64,000 bases of DNA from Methylomonas sp. (GCA_026988155.1 JALSLW010000088.1:1-64000), one strand, 5' to 3'. Positions 45,804 through 55,327 are shown, numbered from the stretch's first letter. The notes: a model not told the origin generated them from the sequence alone. Numbers and translations are program-made.

Positions 45804-46534
45804 CAACACAGTCCCCCATTAACGGAAATAACCTGACGGGTAATATAGCCTGCATCTTCAGACAATAAAAAAGCGACTGTAGCGGCCACTTCTTTCGCTT
45901 CTCCTACCCTTCTTAATGGAATCATTTTTTTAATGTCTTCTACTGGCAATTCATCCAGCATTTCTGTCTCTATAAGTCCCGGTGCCACACAGTTTACTGT
46001 GATTTTACGTTTAGCCAGTTCTAAAGCCAATGCCTTTGTTGCGCCAATAATGCCAGCTTTAGCCGCACTGTAATTAACCTGCCCTCGGTTGCCAATCAAG
46101 CCAGAAACTGATGAAAGAGTAATGATGCGTCCCGGTTTACGCTGTCTAACCATAGGCATCACCAAGGGGAATAGAACATTGTAAAACCCATCCAAGTTAG
46201 TATGGACAACTGAATCCCATTGTTCTCCCGTCAATGCAGGAAAGGCATTATCAGCAGAAATGCCTGCATTGCAGACTACGCCATAATAGACACCGTTTTG
46301 CTCTATATCCTGATTTAGCTGTTCTGCACATTGCTGTCTATCTGATAAATCAAATTGCAACACGCGGGCGAGCCGCCCCTGCCCCATCCCTGTAATTTGA
46401 CTGGCGACAGCATCGGCTTCTGTCCGTCGGCTACGGCAATGAATCACTAAGTCATAGCCTTGCTCTGCCAGATATAATGCGATGGCTTTTCCGATTCCTC
46501 TGCTAGAACCTGTGACCAGTACTGATTTACTCAT
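45803..46534 (-). CDS. 3-oxoacyl-ACP reductase (FabG-like), ApeQ-like
   Basis: This short-chain dehydrogenase of 243 residues has TGSSRGIGKAIA (cofactor loop), NAG (about 90), Ser in SSVSG, YSAAK (catalytic Tyr and Lys) and a C terminus in VNGGLC. It reduces the growing keto chain. Two bases separate it from the dehydratase gene; it is coupled to the ApeR-like synthase. Confidence 0.9.
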   Translation of the reverse strand: MSKSVLVTGSSRGIGKAIALYLAEQGYDLVIHCRSRRTEADAVASQITGMGQGRLARVLQFDLSDRQQCAEQLNQDIEQNGVYYGVVCNAGISADNAFPALTGEQWDSVVHTNLDGFYNVLFPLVMPMVRQRKPGRIITLSSVSGLIGNRGQVNYSAAKAGIIGATKALALELAKRKITVNCVAPGLIETEMLDELPVEDIKKMIPLRRVGEAKEVAATVAFLLSEDAGYITRQVISVNGGLC

Positions 46535-46536
46535 AA

Positions 46537-46986
46537 TTAATCTCTAACTCCAGCAACGACCCTATTGATCGCTTCATCAGGCTGATAGACATTGACTTTA
46601 GCTGAAATATCAATGCCCTCACCCATAATTTGACAATTAAATACAGCCAAGCCCTGATCTTCCATGAACCGCTTTACTGTGATGGTTAAGCGGTCACCCA
46701 CTTTAAAATAAGCAATATTGCTGGCATATCTGCGCGTTCCCAACAAAAAACCCAATTGAATAGGCTTGCCTGCCAGCAGACACATCATACCGCCATGTGC
46801 CGCCACAGTTTGCGCCATATACTCTATGCCCAGCCATGCGGGGACCGTATCCCCGCTATTAAACAGTCCATCATTCCGCACCATGGTTTCGGCAATCAAC
46901 GACTCCTGATCATACTCTACAACACGATCAAGCAGCAGCATGACACCACTATGAGGCAGCATTTCCTCTACTTTTCTATCACTCAT
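46537..46986 (-). CDS. Hotdog-fold 3-hydroxyacyl-ACP dehydratase, ApeP-like
   Basis: This 149-residue hotdog protein starts EEMLPHSGVMLLLDRVVEYD and has the helix region WLGIEYMAQTVAAHGGMM. That matches ApeP-type dehydratases rather than FabZ, where the motif is HFP. It overlaps the preceding synthase by four bases. Confidence 0.85.
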   Translation of the reverse strand: MSDRKVEEMLPHSGVMLLLDRVVEYDQESLIAETMVRNDGLFNSGDTVPAWLGIEYMAQTVAAHGGMMCLLAGKPIQLGFLLGTRRYASNIAYFKVGDRLTITVKRFMEDQGLAVFNCQIMGEGIDISAKVNVYQPDEAINRVVAGVRD

Positions 46987-48161
46987 GTTCGTGCAATAAC
47001 AATTGAAATATTATTGCCGCCAAAAGCAAAAGAATTGCTCTGACAGCTATTAATTTCTCGCCCTAAATTTTGGCCTTGCTGAATATAATTTAACTTTGGC
47101 AAACTGTTATCCAAATCATCATCATTAATATTGGGAATTAAAATTCCCTGTTCATTTGTATCTGTTAACAGTGTCCAGCACATGCCCAATTCAATCGCTG
47201 CGGCCGCACCTAATGCATGCCCCGTCATCCCTTTGCTTGAACTGACCGCAATTTTACGCCCAAATACCTGCTCAACCGCCTTGCTTTCCATTGCATCATT
47301 TAACGGTGTCGCCGTTCCATGCATATTGATATAGTCAATCTCTGAAGCTGACTTATCCGCCTGTGCCAGCGCGGTTTCCATTGCTGCAATAACTGCTCCG
47401 CCTTCCGGATCAGGTGCCGAAAAATGATAGGCATCACTGCTAGCGCCTACCCCTTGCAGCTCAACTGGCCCCTGTTCCTTGCTCATCACAAATAAAGCTA
47501 CACCTTCCGACAGATTGATGCCATCTCTATGCTGACCAAATGGTTTGCATAAACCAGCCGAAACCGACTCTAATGCATCAAACCCGTGAACAGTGAATCG
47601 GCACAAACTGTCAGCGCCGCCAACAATCACTGCATCACACAATCCTAGCCGTATCATCCTGCGAGCAGATGCAAAAGCTTTGCCACTGGATGAACAGGCT
47701 GTGGATATGGCAAATGCAGGCCCTTTTATACCTAAATAATGTGCTAAAAAATCTGCTCCACCCGCCAATTGCTGCTGTTTATAATGAAACCAGTCTGGTT
47801 TTATATTCTTTCTGGCTACAGAAGCCAATGCCAATTCTGTATTGCGAACTCCTGAAGTGCTGGTACCCAATACCACGCCCACTCTATCAGAACCATATCG
47901 TGTGATTATTGAATCAACGGTATCCTGGATCTGATTTAACGCAGCCAATAGCAATCGGTTATTTTTACAGTCATAAACGGCATATTTACTGTCTATTTCT
48001 GGCAAATCAGCATTCACTTCACCCACATAAACAGGATGAGAGCTATATTCTTCGCTTACAGACAATCCTGTGCGGTCTCCTGCCTGCAAGCGCTGTATAA
48101 TTTCGGAAGGACTGCTACCAATAGCAGACAGCATCCCTAAATCGTTAAGAAAGAACTTCAT
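46983..48161 (-). CDS. Beta-ketoacyl-ACP synthase, ApeO-like
   Basis: This 392-residue condensing enzyme has Cys in STACSSSGKA, His in MHGTATPLND and His in GMTGHALGAA. The start MKFFLNDLGMLSAIG and the length match ApeO. Unlike the ApeO-ApeC pairs of classical aryl polyene clusters, both synthases of this operon keep the catalytic cysteine, so no chain-length-factor is visible. One base overlap with the flavoprotein gene upstream. Confidence 0.87.
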   Translation of the reverse strand: MKFFLNDLGMLSAIGSSPSEIIQRLQAGDRTGLSVSEEYSSHPVYVGEVNADLPEIDSKYAVYDCKNNRLLLAALNQIQDTVDSIITRYGSDRVGVVLGTSTSGVRNTELALASVARKNIKPDWFHYKQQQLAGGADFLAHYLGIKGPAFAISTACSSSGKAFASARRMIRLGLCDAVIVGGADSLCRFTVHGFDALESVSAGLCKPFGQHRDGINLSEGVALFVMSKEQGPVELQGVGASSDAYHFSAPDPEGGAVIAAMETALAQADKSASEIDYINMHGTATPLNDAMESKAVEQVFGRKIAVSSSKGMTGHALGAAAAIELGMCWTLLTDTNEQGILIPNINDDDLDNSLPKLNYIQQGQNLGREINSCQSNSFAFGGNNISIVIART

Positions 48162-49387
48162 TATTCTTTACACAATTCAGCCAAGGTACTCAGTCTTGGT
48201 CGAGAATTTTTCACATATGGGTTTTCTTCATCCCAAACATAGCCCGCTAAGATAGAACAGATCATCTGTTTGATATTGGCCTGCTGCTGACCATAAAAAA
48301 CTACGTCTTGCAGACCCCCTTCATACCAGGCCGTTACAAAGGTTCGAAAAGTTTCAACCCCCACTTGCAACGGATCTGCAAACTCTTTTTGCCAGTTGAC
48401 TTTCTGCTGGTTCAACTGTCTATCTAAAACATCAGCTGCCAAACTGGCCGATTTCATTGCAATAGTCACACCTGATGAAAATACAGGGTCTAAAAACTCT
48501 CCGGCATTTCCTAATAAAGCAAAGCCGTCTCCATGCAAGGTAGTAACATCAGCACTGTAACCATTAATATTGTTAATTTTTCTATCAAAAACAGCATTTT
48601 TTAACAGTGAAGCCAGTGATGACTCCTGTTTAATCAATAATTGAAAAATTTGCCGATGATCACTGCCCAGAGTCTGAAAAAAACCAGGTTCAGCAACTAC
48701 CCCAATACTGCTGCGTCCATTACTGAACGGAATCAGCCAATACCAGACATCTCTATGCTCAGGATGCACAATAATGCGAATTTTATTGCGGTCATACTGC
48801 GCACTGTCGATTCTGTCTTCAATATGAGTAAATAATGACTGGCGATCAGGAAACTCCGACTTTTTTTCTAAATGCAAAAGCCTGGGAAGCACGCGTCCAA
48901 AGCCACTGGCATCTAATACAAAAGAAGCTTCTATCTGATAGCTCTTGCCATTGGCTTGCTTAATCGTTAATAACGGTTTTTCACCTGAAAAATCGGCGGC
49001 TATCAGTTCTTGCCTCCATCGTATTTCTGCCCCCATCCGCTGTGCTTCATTTGCCAGCAGCAAATCAAATTGATCCCTTTGTACCTGAAAAGTAGAATCA
49101 AAGCCTTTGCTAAACTTATCCGAAAAGCAAAAATCCGAATATTTATCGTTATCAATAAAAACAGCACCGCTTTTCAGCTGAAACCCGGCAGCCTTTACTG
49201 CATCCAGCATCCCTGCCTGTTGAATAAACTCCATGCATTGAGGCAACAGGCTCTCACCGATGCTAAAACGCGGGAATGCATCTCTCTCAATAATGGTTAC
49301 CCGGTGCCCCCTGTTTTGCAGCAATGCAGCTGCAACAGTTCCGGCTGGACCCGCACCAATAATAATGACATTGCCTTGTTCTGCCAT
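48161..49387 (-). CDS. Tryptophan-halogenase-like FAD oxidoreductase
   Basis: This 408-residue flavoprotein has the FAD loop GAGPAGTVAAALLQNRG and ERDAFPRFSIGESLLP, where the RF.IGE..LP is characteristic of the halogenase/geranylgeranyl-reductase group. GFALLGNAGEFLDPVFSSGVTIA is the second FAD contact. I see no halogenase WxWxIP motif, although W.WLIPF is present (WYWLIPFSNG), so it is more likely a monooxygenase or reductase. First gene of the minus operon, divergent from the ACP gene. Confidence 0.82.
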   Translation of the reverse strand: MAEQGNVIIIGAGPAGTVAAALLQNRGHRVTIIERDAFPRFSIGESLLPQCMEFIQQAGMLDAVKAAGFQLKSGAVFIDNDKYSDFCFSDKFSKGFDSTFQVQRDQFDLLLANEAQRMGAEIRWRQELIAADFSGEKPLLTIKQANGKSYQIEASFVLDASGFGRVLPRLLHLEKKSEFPDRQSLFTHIEDRIDSAQYDRNKIRIIVHPEHRDVWYWLIPFSNGRSSIGVVAEPGFFQTLGSDHRQIFQLLIKQESSLASLLKNAVFDRKINNINGYSADVTTLHGDGFALLGNAGEFLDPVFSSGVTIAMKSASLAADVLDRQLNQQKVNWQKEFADPLQVGVETFRTFVTAWYEGGLQDVVFYGQQQANIKQMICSILAGYVWDEENPYVKNSRPRLSTLAELCKE

Positions 49388-49450
49388 TATTTATGCCCCA
49401 TCTCTGCTAATCTGCTTATCATTCAATCTATTTTATACGTTATAATTTAG

Positions 49451-49474
49451 GCTATATTTACAGTAAATTATAGC
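49451..49474. promoter_or_regulatory. Near-palindrome in the divergent promoter of the polyketide-like cluster
   Basis: GCTATATTTA and TAAATTATAGC form an inverted repeat with one bulged base, centred between the two divergent transcripts (48161-49387 minus; ACP at 49486 plus). It could be a shared operator. No bound regulator can be named. Confidence 0.4.
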
Positions 49475-49485
49475 TTAAATAAATA

Positions 49486-49725
49486 ATGAAAAAACAACTA
49501 CGCGATTTTATCTTTGAAGAACTTATATTTGTAGCAGACCCAAAACAGTTCAGTGACGAAGATGATTTATTGGAAGCGGGGCTTGATAGCATGGGGATTA
49601 TGCGTCTTATCATGTTTATTGAAGATAAATACGGCATCACCCTGCCCGACACAGAAATTGAACCCGACAATGTTCAAAGCTTTAATGCCTTGGAACAGTG
49701 GATTTTAAAATATAAAAAAGCATGA
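49486..49725 (+). CDS. Acyl carrier protein
   Basis: This 79-residue acidic four-helix protein has Ser35 in AGLDSMGIMR as the phosphopantetheine site. Its C-terminal half (LPDTEIEPDNVQSFNALEQWI) is typical. It is coupled by a four-base overlap to the condensation-like gene and lies opposite the synthase operon, so it should carry the growing chain. Confidence 0.9.
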   Translation: MKKQLRDFIFEELIFVADPKQFSDEDDLLEAGLDSMGIMRLIMFIEDKYGITLPDTEIEPDNVQSFNALEQWILKYKKA

Positions 49726-51044
49726 GTGAACCCAGCCAAGATATTTTAGCAGCGTTAAATATTGCCGACAGTTTTACCTTGGCAATGGATGAGGAGATTC
49801 GTCAGGAAGGCATGGCAGGCAGTTTATGTGGCATTGCCTTGGCGCTAAACCAGACTCCTGACATAAACATGCTGCAGCAGCGCATCGATAAATTCGGCCA
49901 GCAATTCCCCGTTGCACTGGCCAGTCTGCAGCAGAGGGGGAAACGCTATTTCTGGTGCAAACGGGAAACGCCGCAGCCAACCCTGTTTTATCAACATACA
50001 AACCTCGAAACAGTATCTGATCTATCATTTATTAAGGACACTATTCTAGGCCTTATTAATGACAGGCAAGCAAGAGAAACAATTGCTCCGATAGAATTCC
50101 ATCTTATTAGCGATTCAGCTCAAACTAGCTTTTTTATTCGCTGGATTCATCCTTTTTGCGATGCCAAAGGAATTGATTTAATCCTTAAATATCTCTGCAC
50201 AGAAGATACCACAATCTTTGAACAGCCAGAAGCCAAGCCATTAGTCAATCAGCAACTGGACAAATACCCTTGGTGGAAAAAAATCCTGCTATTGCTAAAA
50301 GGCAAGCGTTATATTGCTTCCATTGACAAACTGGAAAGCATCCAGCCTTTTAAGATGGACAAACAGCCTCAGCAATTAAATTACGCAACTTATAAACTGA
50401 ACTTAGAACAAACAGACCATGTCATAAAACAGGCCAGGAAACAGGTAGGCCTGACCGGAACCAGTCTTTATTATATTGGCAGCCTAATGCGTGCGCTGGA
50501 TAAAATGAACCCTGACAGCAAGGGAGAAGCCTACTGTTCACCTTATGCCTTTAATCTACGCAAGCAGCGTGCAATCACTCCCGTTATTGCCAATCATGTC
50601 TGTGCACTATTTTCGCAGGCATCACGGGAAATGGTTCAAGACCGTGAAAAACTGTTTGCCCATCTCAAGCAGCAAAATATGGATGTTATTCGTCAACAGC
50701 TAGATTATGCTTTTTTACCCCTGATGTGGGCAGGCAGCTGGCTCTCATTAGATGAATATGGCAAAATTTTACGCCTTTCCAGTTCAGGCAAGGAACGCAG
50801 TTCGTTCTGGTTTTCTGATGTCGGAAAGCTGGATATTCCTGAACACAGCTTTCCTGGCGCAGAAATAACCGATCTTTCTCATCTTTGCCAAGTGACTACA
50901 CCACCAGCCCTGGCTTTTTTATGCTGCATTTATCAAAACCAGCTGACTCTCAGCTATAACTTTGTTGAGCCTTTGACTAATTCCGAAGAAATAGCAAGAT
51001 TACATCAATTGATTGTCGCAGAATTGCTGGGGGAAGCCGAATAA
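49722..51044 (+). CDS. Condensation-domain-like acyltransferase
   Basis: This 440-residue soluble protein has WIHPFCDAKG at about 141-150, aligning with the condensation motif HHxxxDG: the catalytic second His (His143) and Asp147 are kept, while the first His is Ile and the Gly is Ala. SYNFVEPLTN near the C terminus mimics the late DFG-type motif. It probably moves an acyl group from the neighbouring ACP to an alcohol or amine acceptor. The acceptor is unknown. Confidence 0.7.
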   Translation: MSEPSQDILAALNIADSFTLAMDEEIRQEGMAGSLCGIALALNQTPDINMLQQRIDKFGQQFPVALASLQQRGKRYFWCKRETPQPTLFYQHTNLETVSDLSFIKDTILGLINDRQARETIAPIEFHLISDSAQTSFFIRWIHPFCDAKGIDLILKYLCTEDTTIFEQPEAKPLVNQQLDKYPWWKKILLLLKGKRYIASIDKLESIQPFKMDKQPQQLNYATYKLNLEQTDHVIKQARKQVGLTGTSLYYIGSLMRALDKMNPDSKGEAYCSPYAFNLRKQRAITPVIANHVCALFSQASREMVQDREKLFAHLKQQNMDVIRQQLDYAFLPLMWAGSWLSLDEYGKILRLSSSGKERSSFWFSDVGKLDIPEHSFPGAEITDLSHLCQVTTPPALAFLCCIYQNQLTLSYNFVEPLTNSEEIARLHQLIVAELLGEAE

Positions 51045-51093
51045 GGACTGACCTTACTCCGTTTAAAATAGATAACGAACAGATTTATTTAAA

Positions 51094-52743
51094 TTAAAGA
51101 CAGCCTAACACCGCATTCATAGACGCACTGATAATATCATTGTCGCAGGCAATCCCTGTTTTTAAACGGCCATTATCATCTAGCCGAATATAGCAGACAG
51201 CTTCTGCATCTGTACCGGAAGACATGGCGTGCTCATCATAATTTACTATTTCAATATTTCTGCCTAAATAGACTTGCAAAGCATTGATAAACGCTGCCAA
51301 TGCTCCATCACCTTTGCCTGATATTATTTTCTCTCCTTCTGGCGTGACAATACAGGCCTGCACATTATCCTGCCGGTTATGCTGAATCTTGAAATTTAGC
51401 AATTCATAGACATTATCTTTTTGCAAATAGCAAGCCTTATACAGTTCCACAAGCTCATCGGGCAAAATCTCACAGCCTTTTTTCTCAGCCTGATACTGAA
51501 CAATATGCCTGAATTCACTTTGCAGCCAGCGGGGCAATTGTAAGCCTAAAGCCTGTTCAATGACATAAGCTACACCGCCCTTTCCTGATTGGCTGTTAAT
51601 TCTGACGACCTCCTGATAATTACGGCCAATATCAGTCGGGTCTATGGGCAAATAGGCAACATTCCAGCTTTCTCCTGGCTGATAGGCATTAAGACACTTT
51701 TTAATCGCATCCTGATGACTGCCAGAAAAGGCACTGAACACCAATTCGCCGGCATAGGGATGTCGCGGATGCAGAGAAATCTGATTCAAACTGCTGACTG
51801 TTTCAACTACAGTATTCATTGCAGAAAAATCTAACTCCGGATCAATTCCCTGGCTATACAAATTCATAGCCATAACCATCAAATCGGCATTTCCAGTGCG
51901 CTCGCCATTGCCCAGCAAAGTACCTTCTACCCGTTGCGCACCAGCCAACAGTGCCATTTCAGCCGAAGCAACGGCACAGCCCCGGTCATTGTGGGTATGC
52001 ACGCTTAAAATAATGCCTTGCCGATTATTAATATGCCGGCTGAACCATTCGATACGATCTGCGTATAGATTAGCTGTGGTATTTTCCACCGTTGAAGGCA
52101 GATTAAAAATTATGGGGCGTTCAACAGTAGGTTGCCAGACATCACCCACTGCATTGCATATTTCCAAAGCATATTCAGGTTCGGTAGCGGTAAAACTTTC
52201 TGGAGTATACTCAAAGGTCCAGACTGTTTCTGACTGTTTATCAGCACAGCACTGCATAATTTCAGCTCCCTTTACCGCTAACCTGATGATGCCCTGCCTA
52301 TCCATTTTAAACACCTGCTCCCGCTGAATTTTTGAAGTGGAATTATATAGATGCACTATCGCTTGCCTAGCCCCTTTCAAGGCTGCAAAACTGCGCTCAA
52401 TAAATTCCTCGCGTGCGGGTGTCAATACTGAAATTATGACATCTTCGGGTATCAGCGCCTGTTCTATCAATAAGCGGACAAAATCAAAATCAGGCTGAGA
52501 AGCTGAAGGAAAGCCAACCACAATTTCTTTAAACCCTATATTAACCAATAGCTGAAAAAATTCTGTTTTCTGTTCGACTGACAAAGGATTAATCAGCGCC
52601 TGATTGCCATCACGCAAATCTTCACTGCACCAGCGAGGTGCCTGTTTTATCTGCTGATCGGGCCACTGTCGCTGAAACATATCAAAAATAGGGAAAGCCC
52701 TATATTTCTTGTAATCAAATGCTGACTTTTGTGTAGTATTCAT
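51094..52743 (-). CDS. leuA: 2-isopropylmalate synthase
   Basis: The first committed step of leucine biosynthesis, condensing 2-oxoisovalerate with acetyl-CoA. It has 549 residues: the barrel motifs RDGNQ, HTHNDRGCA and LLGNGERTGNADL, then the regulatory domain with SGKGDGALAAFINALQ. It belongs to the longer LeuA class. An Lrp-type regulator is divergently transcribed 178 bases away and may control it (inference). Confidence 0.95.
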   Translation of the reverse strand: MNTTQKSAFDYKKYRAFPIFDMFQRQWPDQQIKQAPRWCSEDLRDGNQALINPLSVEQKTEFFQLLVNIGFKEIVVGFPSASQPDFDFVRLLIEQALIPEDVIISVLTPAREEFIERSFAALKGARQAIVHLYNSTSKIQREQVFKMDRQGIIRLAVKGAEIMQCCADKQSETVWTFEYTPESFTATEPEYALEICNAVGDVWQPTVERPIIFNLPSTVENTTANLYADRIEWFSRHINNRQGIILSVHTHNDRGCAVASAEMALLAGAQRVEGTLLGNGERTGNADLMVMAMNLYSQGIDPELDFSAMNTVVETVSSLNQISLHPRHPYAGELVFSAFSGSHQDAIKKCLNAYQPGESWNVAYLPIDPTDIGRNYQEVVRINSQSGKGGVAYVIEQALGLQLPRWLQSEFRHIVQYQAEKKGCEILPDELVELYKACYLQKDNVYELLNFKIQHNRQDNVQACIVTPEGEKIISGKGDGALAAFINALQVYLGRNIEIVNYDEHAMSSGTDAEAVCYIRLDDNGRLKTGIACDNDIISASMNAVLGCL

Positions 52744-52921
52744 AATGCTCTCTTTTTTTCTATCTCTATTAACCTAGGTATAGTATAGAAAAAAACATTG
52801 AGAGAATGATTGCTAATATTTTATATAAATACGATTTTTAGCAATAAAAAATCAAATTTATAATTAATTAGTTATAATTATTCTAACATTTACAATAACC
52901 AAACAATTTTAATATTTTAAA
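52744..52921. promoter_or_regulatory. Divergent promoter region leuA / lrp-like
   Basis: A strongly AT-rich 178-base gap between two divergent starts. AGAGAGC precedes leuA; the regulator has no clear Shine-Dalgarno. No leader peptide with a leucine run and no attenuator is seen. Confidence 0.5.
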
Positions 52922-53392
52922 ATGAAATTAGATCGCACAGATAGACGAATTTTGGATGAAATGCAGCGTAACGCGCGCATTTCCAACTTGGAACTAGCTG
53001 ATAAAATCGGACTATCCCCTTCTCCCTGCTCAAGACGCGTCAAACAGCTGGAGGACGAGGGCTTTATAAACCGTCATGTCACTTTGCTAAATCAAGCTAA
53101 ATTAGGCCTTAAACTAATCGCAATGGTACAGGTCAGCATGGACAGGCACACTCCCGACCGATTTGAAAATTTTGAAAGCCATGTCGAAAGCTGGCCAGAA
53201 GTGCTGGAATGCTATTTGATTACAGGGCAAACAGCAGATTATTTATTGAAAGTGATTATCCAGGATATGGAAGCCTATCGGGCATTTTTACTGGACAAAC
53301 TGACCCGCATTGAAGGTGTTAGCGGTGTGCAGTCTAGTTTTGTACTTCGAAAGACAATTGATTCAACGGCTTTGCCATTAGAAATACTGTGA
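52922..53392 (+). CDS. Lrp/AsnC family transcriptional regulator
   Basis: This 156-residue protein has an N-terminal helix-turn-helix (LDRTDRRILDEMQRNARISN, then ADKIGLSPSPCSRRVKQLE) and a C-terminal RAM ligand-binding domain (VLECYLITGQTADYLLKVI, then SSFVLRKTIDSTALPL). The divergent leuA is the likely target. The ATG follows an AT-rich stretch without a ribosome-binding site, so the transcript may be nearly leaderless. Confidence 0.93.
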   Translation: MKLDRTDRRILDEMQRNARISNLELADKIGLSPSPCSRRVKQLEDEGFINRHVTLLNQAKLGLKLIAMVQVSMDRHTPDRFENFESHVESWPEVLECYLITGQTADYLLKVIIQDMEAYRAFLLDKLTRIEGVSGVQSSFVLRKTIDSTALPLEIL

Positions 53393-53473
53393 CAGCACTA
53401 TCAAAAACACGCTTTATATTTCCCCCTTTAACGTTGTATTTTTCACCCTAGAATAACTTTTTACTAAAATAAA

Positions 53474-53496
53474 AACCTACCAAATCAGTAGGTTAA
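53474..53496 (+). terminator. Stem-loop downstream of the Lrp gene
   Basis: AACCTAC (53474-53480) pairs with GTAGGTT (53488-53494), followed by AAATTT. A short stem, so it may be a weak terminator. Confidence 0.5.
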
Positions 53497-53692
53497 ATTT
53501 CACTACCATAATTATCCTTATCTTATTTTCACATGAATAACGGTTAATCTGTATTTTTCAAAACTTGTAAGCCTACTCTTATTCTTCTACTCTTTCATTC
53601 GACACACAAAAACTCATAAAAAAAAGCAATTTTGCTTAGTTTTTAATTTTTGAAGGATTGTCATTTTTTTAAATTTATTTCAAGGAAACAAA

Positions 53693-54193
53693 ATGATCGA
53701 CGTAAACAAACTAAAATTAGCAGCATTATCTTTAGTAATCCTAGGGGCAGCATCTGGCACGGCAAACGCTGCAACTGCTAGCGCATCACTTAATATTCAA
53801 ACGGCTTTTTCTGTTACTAAAACAGCAGACTTGGCATTTGGAACAGTTTTTTTGCCTGGGACAGGAGGAGGGACTTTAACTATAGGAACTGATGGGTCAG
53901 CTACAGCGACTGGAACGGGGATGATTGCACCCAGCTCAGGAACCACAGCAGCTAGTTTTGATGTATCAGGTCCGGCATCAACACCTTACACCATTACCCT
54001 GCCAGCATCAGCAGACCTAACTGACGGCACTACAACTTTGGTTGTTGATACCTTTACAGATAGTGCAGCAGGCTCTGGCACGCTCGATGGTTCTGGAGCA
54101 GATACTTTTACTGTCGGAGCTAAGGTAACTATCCCAGACACTGCAACCATCGGATCTTACACAGGTACTTTTGATGTGACTGTCGATTATTAA
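53693..54193 (+). CDS. DUF4402 pilin-like secreted protein
   Basis: This 166-residue protein has a signal peptide (1-27) and then a Thr/Gly/Ser/Ala-rich beta domain with the DUF4402 layout: ATASASLNIQTAFSVTKTADLAFGTV, ending GSYTGTFDVTVDY. DUF4402 proteins are typical major subunits of chaperone-usher-type surface fibres. AAGGAAAC precedes the ATG. It is followed by a chaperone and an usher, with a terminator between, so the subunit should be made in excess. Confidence 0.87.
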   Translation: MIDVNKLKLAALSLVILGAASGTANAATASASLNIQTAFSVTKTADLAFGTVFLPGTGGGTLTIGTDGSATATGTGMIAPSSGTTAASFDVSGPASTPYTITLPASADLTDGTTTLVVDTFTDSAAGSGTLDGSGADTFTVGAKVTIPDTATIGSYTGTFDVTVDY

Positions 54194-54502
54194 TTTTAGT
54201 CATTGCCTATAACCCTAGAAAAATCAGATGGATCACGGTCTCTAGCACAAACCATTGATTCCACAGCACGTCACCGATTAATGCTCTTGAATACATGGTA
54301 AAAAAATGCCCGCCTAACTGAATGGCTAAGGCTAATATTTTTTAACTGAAAGAATCTGATGCATGCCAGTCATGCAGGATGAATCATTGACTAAAGCACT
54401 GTGAAACCAATAGCTTGAACTATAAATCCGCACCCAACTTATCAACATTAGGACAACTAAAAAGGGATGATGAATCATCCCTTTTTTTCAACAGAGTACC
54501 CC
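54194..54502. other. Gap between pilin-like and chaperone genes
   Basis: No gene is visible. Its last part is the terminator at 54459-54488; the rest may hold an extra promoter for the chaperone-usher pair. Confidence 0.5.
54459..54488 (+). terminator. Rho-independent terminator inside the pilus locus
   Basis: AAAAAGGGATGA (54459-54470) pairs perfectly with TCATCCCTTTTT (54475-54486), loop TGAA, T run after. The ATG at 54467 lies inside the stem, so the chaperone starts later, at 54503. Confidence 0.9.
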
Positions 54503-55288
54503 ATGAAATATAATTATTTATCCTTGCTTTTACTGGCATTAATACCAAATTTAACTCAGGCCGCCGTTAGTGTCATTGGAGGGGGCTTAGTCATTGCCCC
54601 AACAAAAGTTATTTTTAAGCAAGGTGAGTCCAAATCTCAAACTCTCAATTTGATTAACCGAGGGGACAAGCCCACGACTTATCGAATCTTATCAATCTAT
54701 AAACAATCAAACCAAGACGGATCATTTACTGAAATACCAACAGATCAGGCAGAAAATTCACTCGGCAATTTGCTCAGATTTTCTCCCAGACAGGTGACTG
54801 TTCTTCCAGGTAAAACTCAAAAAGTCAGAGTGATGCTTAGATCTACCGCTAGACTGAAAGATAAAGAATTTGCCGGCCGTTTATTATTTAGAGCTATTCC
54901 TGATATTGAAGAAACCACGGTTATATCAGAATCTGAAGAAAAAAAAGCCGGTTTCAATTTAACGGCACTGTATGGTGTTTCTATCCCCGTTTTATATTGG
55001 CCTGAACAGACAAACGCATCTGTTGTTTACAAAAACCTGAAGAATGAAATACTGGACAATAAAGTTAAAATCAGTTTTGACCTTATTAGGAGTGGCAACA
55101 AGAGTAGCTATCAAGATATAAAATTAAGCTGGAAAAACCCCAATGGCCAAATTATTTTATTGAAAGAAATAAAAAACATGGCTGTTTATTTTCCGCAAAC
55201 ACAAAGAAAGATAAGCGTAGAAGCAGGCCTAAATTTAATCAATAAAGCAGGCCAGCCGATCATTGAGCTCTCTGAAGTTAAATTATAG
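54503..55288 (+). CDS. PapD-like periplasmic pilus chaperone
   Basis: This protein of 261 residues has a signal peptide (MKYNYLSLLLLALIPNLTQA) and a first immunoglobulin-like domain. It has GLVIAPTKVIFKQGESKSQTL, LLRFSPRQVTVLPGKTQKVRV and KEFAGRLLFRAIP, the pattern of FimC/PapD-family chaperones that hold pilus subunits. The start is chosen because an upstream ATG falls in a terminator stem. Downstream, 39 bases separate it from the usher. Confidence 0.85.
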   Translation: MKYNYLSLLLLALIPNLTQAAVSVIGGGLVIAPTKVIFKQGESKSQTLNLINRGDKPTTYRILSIYKQSNQDGSFTEIPTDQAENSLGNLLRFSPRQVTVLPGKTQKVRVMLRSTARLKDKEFAGRLLFRAIPDIEETTVISESEEKKAGFNLTALYGVSIPVLYWPEQTNASVVYKNLKNEILDNKVKISFDLIRSGNKSSYQDIKLSWKNPNGQIILLKEIKNMAVYFPQTQRKISVEAGLNLINKAGQPIIELSEVKL

Positions 55289-55327
55289 TCCGACAAAAAA
55301 CAGTCTCTGAAGCGCCCCCATTTTACA

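Noticed and set aside
48161..49387. True flavin-dependent halogenase
   Set aside because: The FAD loops fit, but the diagnostic WxWxIP motif is not seen exactly (WYWLIP instead), so a wider flavoprotein call is safer.
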